A stretch of DNA of 46,632 bases from Solobacterium sp. GTDB lineage: Bacteria; Bacillota_I; Bacilli_A; Erysipelotrichales; Erysipelotrichaceae. This document shows, piece after piece, positions 8,342 through 14,394 of this stretch (the stretch's first letter is position 1; each line of letters starts with the position of its first letter). Below the pieces are notes generated by a model that saw nothing but the letters and a program-made list of their open reading frames with translations, had not been told where the DNA came from and searched no databases. The DNA is taken from positions 1-46,632 of the forward strand of contig JAILQT010000078.1 of NCBI GenBank assembly GCA_024698805.1, written 5' to 3'. Made by a program: the position numbers and the translations under genes.

Positions 8342-8370
8342 ATTAAAGCAGACGCATATCTGTCTGTCAA
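8342..8370 (-). promoter_or_regulatory. metK promoter
   Basis: TTGACA-17-TTTAAT on the minus strand, immediately upstream of the riboswitch. The -35 matches consensus exactly. Confidence 0.8.
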
Positions 8371-8425
8371 CGGGAAAACACTGCCGGCGTAAAAGATATT
8401 TAAACATTGTATTTTTCGAATGGTG

Positions 8426-8431
8426 TATAAT
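8426..8431 (+). promoter_or_regulatory. Likely -10 box of the AI-2E-family gene
   Basis: A perfect TATAAT lies 16 bases before the start codon. No good -35 is present at 16-18 bases, so this is a weak or activator-dependent promoter if real. Confidence 0.45.
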
Positions 8432-8447
8432 ACGAAAAAGGGGATAT

Positions 8448-9605
8448 ATGCACTTCAGGAATCTGAAAGACCAGACATTGGAAAACATATATGCAATAAC
8501 GATCTCGGGTATCCTGATCGTGACTTTTTATGCGCTCCTGAAGAACCTGCCGGCGATCGCCCAGACACTGCAGAAACTGCTCAAAAGCATATCCCCGTTC
8601 CTGTTCGGCATCTGTGTTGCCTTCGTCCTCGCCCCTGTGCGGCGATGGATCGAGGAAAAGGTGCTGGTCACGGAAAAGATGAAGCCCCATACAAAGCGCC
8701 TGATCGCCGTCATCATCAGTATGCTGGTGCTGCTGCTGGTCCTGTTCGGTTTCTTTGCGATCCTGATCCCGCAGCTCGTATCCTCGCTCAGTACATTCGT
8801 GGAATCGTTCGGCGGTTATGTGCAGAGCATCCAGGATATGATCTCGCAGTGGAAGTTCCCCGATACGGAGATCTCCGAGGCGATCCTCAATGCGATCAGC
8901 CAGTTCGGCACGCACCTGACGCAGTGGCTGACAAGCGCGGTAGGCGGACTCGGGAAACTGGTCTCCTATTCGATCTCCTTCGCAAGGGGGATACTCAACT
9001 TTTTCGTCGGTCTGATCATTGCGGTCTATCTGATGATGGATGATGAGAAATTCAAGCTGCAGTGCTACAAGATCACCTATGCGCTGCTGAGCCGGAAACA
9101 GGCCGGCAATGTCGTCTATGTCGCAAGGCTGACAGCCAGGATGTTCAATTCCTTCATCTTCGGCAAAGCGCTGGACTCCCTGATCATAGGCATTATCTGC
9201 TGGTTCGTGCTGAACCTCATGAAGATGCCGTATACGCCGCTGATCGCTGTCGTCGTCGGCATCACGAATATGATCCCCGTCTTCGGACCGTTCCTCGGTG
9301 CGATCCCGTGCATCATCATCCTGCTGCTGATCAACCCGGTCAGCGCCCTGGAGTTCATGGTATTCATCCTCGTCCTGCAGCAGATCGACGGCAATATCAT
9401 CGGACCGCGCATCCTCGGCGATTCGCTCGGCCTGCCTACCCTGTGGGTCATGTTCGCGATCATTGTCGGCGGTGCGTTCTTCGGGATCGGCGGTATGTTC
9501 CTGGGCGTGCCGATCTTCTCGGTGATCTATGTGCTGCTGAAGGATTTCATTCATCAGCGGCTGAAAGACAAAAACATCGTTATCCGGCCTGCCGCGGAAA
9601 AGTAA
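8448..9605 (+). CDS. AI-2E family transporter (PerM/YtqI-like)
   Basis: A 385-residue membrane protein of the AI-2 exporter superfamily. Paired helices at the N-terminus (about 20-100) and a membrane-proximal amphipathic region (about 100-190, with repeated QL/SF heptad-like stretches) precede the conserved C-terminal helix bundle. That bundle contains GLIIAVYLMMDDE, FGKALDSLIIGIIC and the PxFGPFLGAIP motif followed by QQIDGNIIGPRILGDSLGL. E. coli TqsA exports AI-2, but many members are sodium/proton antiporters, so the substrate is open even though luxS is in this window. AAGGGG is the RBS. The gene is monocistronic. Confidence 0.9.
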   Translation: MHFRNLKDQTLENIYAITISGILIVTFYALLKNLPAIAQTLQKLLKSISPFLFGICVAFVLAPVRRWIEEKVLVTEKMKPHTKRLIAVIISMLVLLLVLFGFFAILIPQLVSSLSTFVESFGGYVQSIQDMISQWKFPDTEISEAILNAISQFGTHLTQWLTSAVGGLGKLVSYSISFARGILNFFVGLIIAVYLMMDDEKFKLQCYKITYALLSRKQAGNVVYVARLTARMFNSFIFGKALDSLIIGIICWFVLNLMKMPYTPLIAVVVGITNMIPVFGPFLGAIPCIIILLLINPVSALEFMVFILVLQQIDGNIIGPRILGDSLGLPTLWVMFAIIVGGAFFGIGGMFLGVPIFSVIYVLLKDFIHQRLKDKNIVIRPAAEK

Positions 9606-9626
9606 CGGCGGGCCGTTTGTTTATTT
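9604..9626 (+). terminator. Possible weak terminator after the AI-2E-family gene
   Basis: AACGG-CGGG-CCGTT followed by TGTTTATTT overlaps the stop codon. The stem is only 5 bp. Confidence 0.35.
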
Positions 9627-9666
9627 CCTGACGGAATGTATAATACTGTTTGCAGGAGAACTCTAT

Positions 9667-10896
9667 ATGATCTTGAAAGAAATACACGACAGGGAGACGT
9701 TCGATGCATTCGTATCCGCGCATCCGTACGCCCACTATATGAAGACATCGATGTGGGGCGAGGACCAGCAGCGTCAGACAGGATGTACATATAAAATGCT
9801 TGGTTTTTTTGAAGGGGATGAACTGAAGGCGTCCGCCATGGCGCTGTTCGGGAAATTCTTTTTCCATCCGTATATCTATATCCCGAAAGGACCGTGCACC
9901 GATTATGAGGATGCAGGCCGGACGGAAGAGGTATTCGGGCTGCTGAAAGAGTATGCGGCGGAAAAGAAAGTCCATTTCCTGCGGACCGACCCGAACGTCC
10001 TGCGCATGGAAAAGGACATCTTCGGCAATGTCATCGAAGGCGGCGAGAACCACGAAGACGTTACGGAGCGCCTGAAAGGGCTCGGCTTTATCCATAAGGG
10101 ATACGGGTATGCCTACAACGGCAGCTGGACGAACCGCTATACACTGACGGTCGACCTGTCGGATGACTTCAAAACGATCTCCTCCAGATTCGCGAAATCC
10201 CGTCTGACATCCCTGAACCGGCATAAGATCAACTGCGTGACGACGCGCTGCGGCAATAAAGAGGATATCCCGCACCTGATGGAGCTGGAAAAGCAGCTGG
10301 CGGAGCAGGACGGGTTCAGGCCGCATTCCCGGCAGTTCTTCGAGGATATCCTGGAATGCTTCGGCGATCATGCGTCTGTCTATGTGACAGAGATCGATCT
10401 TGCGGGGATGATCGGCGGCATCGAAGCGGAGCTGGCATCGAAAAAATACAGGAAAGATCCCGAAGCCAGGGCAGCCAAGGAAAAGTCGCTGCAGAAGACG
10501 GCGGAACTGAAAGCGGAATACGGTGAGAGACCGGTGATCTGCTGCGGCATATTCGTCCGTACGGGGGAGACCTCCTATGACCTGTATGCCTATAACCATA
10601 AGGCTTTCGGCCACCTCAACCCGGTCGATTCGATGCATTTCTTCGCGATGCAAGACATGAAGGCGCACGGCGTGAAGACCTATGACATGTGCGGCTTCTC
10701 CGGCGTTACGACGAAGGACGATCCGGAATACGGCCTGTATGAATACAAGCGTTCCTTCGGTGCGCAGTATATCGAGCAGATCGGCGAATTCGACTATCCC
10801 CTTAACAAAAAGGCCCTTGAGCGGTTCAAACTGGAAAAGCGCATCGAAGTGAAGCTCAGAAGGGCATATATCAGCAGGAAGTATAAGAAAGCCTGA
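9667..10896 (+). CDS. FemAB-family aminoacyltransferase (peptidoglycan interpeptide bridge)
   Basis: The 409-residue protein is of the FemX/FemA/MurM family, which adds amino acids from aminoacyl-tRNA to the lysine side chain of lipid II. Two GNAT-like halves are visible. The N-terminal half has HPYAHYMKTSMWGE and the YIPKGPCTDYED segment near residue 80. The C-terminal half ends in DSMHFFAMQDMKAHGVKTYDMCGFSG, followed by the GLYEYKRSFG motif typical of the family. A charged helical stretch at about residues 260-285 (KKYRKDPEARAAKEKSLQ) matches the coiled-coil arm. The amino acid transferred cannot be told from sequence. A TATAAT lies about 25 bases upstream of the ATG. Confidence 0.9.
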   Translation: MILKEIHDRETFDAFVSAHPYAHYMKTSMWGEDQQRQTGCTYKMLGFFEGDELKASAMALFGKFFFHPYIYIPKGPCTDYEDAGRTEEVFGLLKEYAAEKKVHFLRTDPNVLRMEKDIFGNVIEGGENHEDVTERLKGLGFIHKGYGYAYNGSWTNRYTLTVDLSDDFKTISSRFAKSRLTSLNRHKINCVTTRCGNKEDIPHLMELEKQLAEQDGFRPHSRQFFEDILECFGDHASVYVTEIDLAGMIGGIEAELASKKYRKDPEARAAKEKSLQKTAELKAEYGERPVICCGIFVRTGETSYDLYAYNHKAFGHLNPVDSMHFFAMQDMKAHGVKTYDMCGFSGVTTKDDPEYGLYEYKRSFGAQYIEQIGEFDYPLNKKALERFKLEKRIEVKLRRAYISRKYKKA

Positions 10897-10909
10897 GCGG
10901 CTTTCTTTT
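10887..10909 (+). terminator. Terminator of the FemAB-type gene
   Basis: GAAAGCC-TGAGC-GGCTTTC followed by TTTTCTTT; the stem overlaps the last codons and stop. Confidence 0.85.
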
Positions 10910-10948
10910 CTTTACGGAAAAATTAAATAATCCGTGTCTTTATATCAT

Positions 10949-10975
10949 TCTGCGCGGATGAAGATGGTGTAGAAT
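10949..10975 (+). promoter_or_regulatory. Probable promoter of the PAP2 operon
   Basis: TAGAAT at 10970-10975 with a weak TTCTGC-like -35 about 16 bases upstream, 31 bases before the start codon. Confidence 0.4.
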
Positions 10976-11006
10976 AGTTTTTGTATGTGATCAGGAGGTG
11001 GCATAT

Positions 11007-11876
11007 ATGTTTATCAAAAACAAACGGCTTCTGCAGATCGTCTGCGCCGTTTCGGCTGTCCTGTTTGTCATCGGGGTATTCCTGGACGAGCAGATCTCTT
11101 CCGCTGTTTTTAACATGCAGAGCGGATTCGGGAGCTTCTTTGCCGGCATGGGGGAATTCCCCTGTGTGGCCGCGTCTTTCCTGGCAGCCGAACTGTTTGT
11201 GACAGCTGCGGATACAAAGAGGAAGAACCATATGTATTTCTGTTACGGATGCGCCGGACTTGTCGGCCTGTTCGGACTGCTGATCGCGACGGAACCCCTG
11301 GACCATTATACGACGCTGCTTGCGGCAGGCGCTGCCGCCCTGCAGGTTATCCTGGCGCTGCTGATCTGCCTGGTGTTCTACAAACGGATCCTGGAACTTT
11401 CCAGGAATGACCGTATGCGCCTGGCACTGTTTATCTCGGGCTCACTGCTGCTGATGATCGGCTCTGTCTTCGTACTCAAGCATCTGTGGGGAAGACCCCG
11501 CTACCGTGCTGTCTCGGTCACGAAAGACCTGGATTTCCGGCCGGTATGGGCACCTTCGCATTCGCTGGCTGACAGTTTCCCGAAACTTGAACATGATGAG
11601 TTCCGTTCCTTCCCGAGCAGCCATACCAGCTGTGCCGCCGCCATCATCCTCATCAGCCTGCTGATCGGATATATCCCTTCGCTGAAGCAGCACGCGTTCA
11701 CCGCCGATATCATTGCCTTTGCCTATACGGCCCTCGTCGCTTTCTCGCGCATCATCATGGGCGCGCACTATCTGACAGACGTAACGGCCGGCTGGATGAT
11801 CATGGTATGCGCCGCCTGGTGCATGTCCCTGCTGTTCCTGAAAAAGGGGAATGTGAGGACGAAACAGGCTTCATGA
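11007..11876 (+). CDS. PAP2-family membrane phosphatase
   Basis: A 289-residue polytopic protein with the three PAP2 motifs: KHLWGRPRYR (KX6RP-type), a FPSSHTS motif (PSGH with serine for glycine) and SRIIMGAHYLTDV (SRX5HX3D). The family dephosphorylates lipid phosphates such as undecaprenyl diphosphate or phosphatidate at the outer face of the membrane. Six to seven helices are predicted. AGGAGGTG at 10993-11000 sets the ATG at 11007; a GTG at 10998 inside the RBS is rejected. Its stop overlaps the next ATG (ATGA), so the two are translationally coupled. The neighbours suggest envelope lipid or glycan work. Confidence 0.9.
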   Translation: MFIKNKRLLQIVCAVSAVLFVIGVFLDEQISSAVFNMQSGFGSFFAGMGEFPCVAASFLAAELFVTAADTKRKNHMYFCYGCAGLVGLFGLLIATEPLDHYTTLLAAGAAALQVILALLICLVFYKRILELSRNDRMRLALFISGSLLLMIGSVFVLKHLWGRPRYRAVSVTKDLDFRPVWAPSHSLADSFPKLEHDEFRSFPSSHTSCAAAIILISLLIGYIPSLKQHAFTADIIAFAYTALVAFSRIIMGAHYLTDVTAGWMIMVCAAWCMSLLFLKKGNVRTKQAS

Positions 11877-12655
11877 AACTGCCCGCTGCGATCCGTACCG
11901 ATTCCGGCATATGCCGGATCGACTGGGCTGCGTACCAGGGCAGGAAGGTCCTGGTATGGAGCCATAACGATACATGGCACAGTGCGGTATATGCGGATGA
12001 ACGGTACCGGTATGAACCGGTCTTCGTATATGAGCAGAAGTTTGACCTTGCCTTCCGCATGAATGAAGGCATCCGCGATATCCTGATGATCGGGGCAGGC
12101 ATGTATACCTATCCGGCAAGCGTGCTGCACCGGTTCGCGGATACGGCCGTGACTGCGGTCGAGATCGATCCGTCCCTGAGACAGCTTGCGGAAGAATACT
12201 TCTTCCCGGACGGGATCGACAGGGGGCAGGACCTGAAGTCCGTCACGATGGACGGAAGGAAGTATCTTGAAGAGACCGATGAAAAATATGACCTGATCGT
12301 CTTTGACGCCTATGACGGCATCCTGCCGTACGGCAGGCTGATCACACAGGAGGCAGCCATTCTGTACAGGGAACACCTGCATGAAAAGGGCATCCTCACC
12401 ATGAACTTCCCGGGCGTCCGGCAGCTGCAGTCTTCGGACATGCTGCTGGATGAACTGAAAACACTCACGTCCGTATTCAGCTGCGTGCGCGTCGTAAGGG
12501 CAGCAGCGAAAGAGGCGGGGGACCTCTGCAATTATGTGATCTTCGCTTCCATGAGCGGTATCAGCGCGGAAGGAATGCTGGAATATGACCTGTCCTCTAC
12601 AGTTATCCTGAAGGACAGGGACGCAGCGCATTTCCATGAATTCTATCAGTTTTAA
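11873..12655 (+). CDS. Spermidine-synthase-like methyltransferase-fold protein
   Basis: A 260-residue protein with the Rossmann fold of spermidine synthases: ILMIGAGMYTYPASVLHRF (nucleotide loop; usual GGGxG is GAGMY), VTAVEIDPSL, the DGRKYL turn and YDLIVFDAYDG. The N-terminal ADERYRYEPVFVYEQ segment matches the beta-strand lid of the family. In spermidine synthases the last motif is DxxD-P; here DAYDGILPYG keeps the acidic pair. Polyamine synthesis is possible, but no speA/speB/speD gene is nearby, and many such genes act on unknown substrates. It overlaps the PAP2 gene by 4 bases and lies 10 bases before the glycosyltransferase. Confidence 0.75.
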   Translation: MKLPAAIRTDSGICRIDWAAYQGRKVLVWSHNDTWHSAVYADERYRYEPVFVYEQKFDLAFRMNEGIRDILMIGAGMYTYPASVLHRFADTAVTAVEIDPSLRQLAEEYFFPDGIDRGQDLKSVTMDGRKYLEETDEKYDLIVFDAYDGILPYGRLITQEAAILYREHLHEKGILTMNFPGVRQLQSSDMLLDELKTLTSVFSCVRVVRAAAKEAGDLCNYVIFASMSGISAEGMLEYDLSSTVILKDRDAAHFHEFYQF

Positions 12656-12665
12656 AGGAGCAGGT

Positions 12666-13967
12666 ATGCCAGTTGAATCCATTATCGTACCGGTGTACAA
12701 CGCCGAAAAAGCAGTATCCAGATGCATCGACAGTATCCTCAAACAGGACTTCACAGACTTTGAGCTGATCCTCATCGACGACGGCTCAAAGGACAGTTCC
12801 CCGCAGATCCTTGACGAATATGCCGCTAAGGACAGCAGGGTACGCGTGATCCACAAAAAGAACGGCGGCGTATCCGCTGCCAGGAATACTGCGCTTGATG
12901 CGGCAAGGGGGGAATACATCCGCTTCCTGGATGCCGATGACTGGATGACGCAGGAATCGGACAAGCTCCTGGTCAGGAACGCGCAGAACAACAGCAGCGA
13001 CCTCGTCGTAGCGGATTTCTACCGTGTCGTCGGCGGCAACCTTGCGAGAAAAGGCAATATCCTGACGAACAGGGTGCTGACCAGGCAGGAATATGCGGAA
13101 TATATGATGGAGAGTCCTTCGGATTACTACTACGGCGTCCTGTGGAACAAACTCTACAGGAGGGACATCATAGAAAAGCATCACCTGCGCATGGATGAGC
13201 ATATGAAGTGGTGCGAGGATTTCATCTTCAATCTCGATTATGTCCTTCATGCGGACCGGATCACGGCCCTCCAGGTGCCCGTCTACTATTATGTCAAGAC
13301 GGAAGGCTCGCTCGTCGCACAGAACCTGACCCTGCAGAAGATCATCCAGATGAAGACTTCGGTATTCACGTATTACGACCAGTTCTACCGCGATGTATTC
13401 GACGAGGAGAAGTATAACCGCGAGCGTCTGCAGATCCAGGGTTTCCTCATCAACGCCGCTTCGGACGATATGGTGCTTCCCCTCTCTTCGGAAACGAAGA
13501 AGATCGGCGAAGAGATCACGCCGGTATATTTCACGGGAAGGAAGGACAGCCTCCTGCAGACAGCGTATTATCTGCGGAAGATCCATGAACGCCTGCTGCA
13601 GTCCCTGGCCCTGAAATACGATATCGAGCTCAGGGATGCGGGCATCCTGTTCTATATGTACTGCTCCGGCAGGAAATGCACGCTGCGCGCACTGCAGGAT
13701 ATCACGGGCTACCAGTCGCTGACGATCCTGAACTGCCTGCGCAAGCTGATGCAGAAGGGGCTGGTCGACATCTCCTTCCTGAACGGGGAGACATGGTATA
13801 TGATCGGTGAGAACTGCGACGCCCTGTGCCGGGACATGGATGACCTGATGAGCGATATCGAACAGATCTGTTTCGACGGCATGGACGGGAGTGAAGTTGC
13901 ACAGGCAGGCGTCCTGATGGAGAACCTCTGTTCCAGGCTGCTGAATTATCTGAAAAAATCATCATAG
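12666..13967 (+). CDS. Family 2 glycosyltransferase with C-terminal MarR-like winged-helix domain
   Basis: Of 433 residues, the first 230 are a GT-A domain. It opens with SIIVPVYNAEKAVSRCIDS and has LILIDDGSKDSS, the GGVSAARNTALDAARGEYI segment, a LDADD metal motif and WCEDFIFNLDY near residue 180. This transfers a sugar from a nucleotide donor, probably to an envelope acceptor. From about residue 300 the chain becomes a winged helix: a long helix, a second helix with GRKCTLRALQDITG, the recognition helix SLTILNCLRKLMQKGLV, a short wing, and two long C-terminal helices, exactly the order in MarR regulators. The fusion is unusual. The ATG at 12666 has AAAGGAG in front and is preferred over one at 12636 inside the previous gene. 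Confidence 0.85.
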   Translation: MPVESIIVPVYNAEKAVSRCIDSILKQDFTDFELILIDDGSKDSSPQILDEYAAKDSRVRVIHKKNGGVSAARNTALDAARGEYIRFLDADDWMTQESDKLLVRNAQNNSSDLVVADFYRVVGGNLARKGNILTNRVLTRQEYAEYMMESPSDYYYGVLWNKLYRRDIIEKHHLRMDEHMKWCEDFIFNLDYVLHADRITALQVPVYYYVKTEGSLVAQNLTLQKIIQMKTSVFTYYDQFYRDVFDEEKYNRERLQIQGFLINAASDDMVLPLSSETKKIGEEITPVYFTGRKDSLLQTAYYLRKIHERLLQSLALKYDIELRDAGILFYMYCSGRKCTLRALQDITGYQSLTILNCLRKLMQKGLVDISFLNGETWYMIGENCDALCRDMDDLMSDIEQICFDGMDGSEVAQAGVLMENLCSRLLNYLKKSS

Positions 13968-13973
13968 ATTTTT

Positions 13974-13997
13974 GAAGGCCGTTTCGGTCTTCTTTTT
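13974..13997 (+). terminator. Terminator of the PAP2-glycosyltransferase operon
   Basis: GAAGGCC-GTTTC-GGTCTTC (one G-T pair) followed by TTTTT. Confidence 0.85.
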
Positions 13998-14046
13998 ATT
14001 TGCGGGTAATGAATATACAGAGGGCATTCAATAAAAGGAGGAATTT

Positions 14047-14394
14047 ATGTTCGATCTGAATGAAGTAACACTCAGAGGCACCCTGACGCAGGCTCCCGTA
14101 TTCCGGGACACGAAAAACAACACCCGCATGTGCTCGTTTACGCTGAGCGTAAAGAGGAAAGACCCGTCGCAGATCCGGGATTTCCTGGACGTCGTAGCCT
14201 GGGGCAGGACGGCACAGGCGATGGAAGGACTCTTCAATGCCGGCGACGCGGTGGAAGTCAAAGGCGGGATCCGCAGGAACGTGTATACGGATGATTCCGG
14301 CCAGAAGCGTGTCCGGTGGGAGATCAGCGCCGACAGGGCAGACCTGTTCGTTCCCGAATACGAAGGGGAGATACTCCCTGAGGAAGAAGGATGA
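14047..14394 (+). CDS. Short single-stranded-DNA-binding (SSB-like) OB-fold protein
   Basis: The 115-residue protein aligns with the OB core of SSB: NEVTLRGTLTQAPVFRDT, CSFTLSVKRK, FLDVVAWGRTAQ, and the VKGGIRRNVYTDDSG hairpin. It lacks the long disordered linker and the DDDIPF-type acidic tip that recruits partner proteins, ending in EGEILPEEEG. It is therefore unlikely to be the main replicative SSB; a paralog for competence or stress is possible. AAAGGAGG is the RBS. Its stop overlaps the ATG of a large envelope protein, an unexpected partner. Confidence 0.85.
   Translation: MFDLNEVTLRGTLTQAPVFRDTKNNTRMCSFTLSVKRKDPSQIRDFLDVVAWGRTAQAMEGLFNAGDAVEVKGGIRRNVYTDDSGQKRVRWEISADRADLFVPEYEGEILPEEEG

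Noticed and set aside
8448-9605. AI-2 exporter working with luxS
   Set aside because: The family name invites this, but characterised members also include sodium/proton antiporters, and the two genes are 36 kb apart; kept only as a possibility.
14047-14394. Main chromosomal SSB
   Set aside because: No acidic C-terminal tip and no rpsF/rpsR neighbours; more likely a secondary SSB-like protein.
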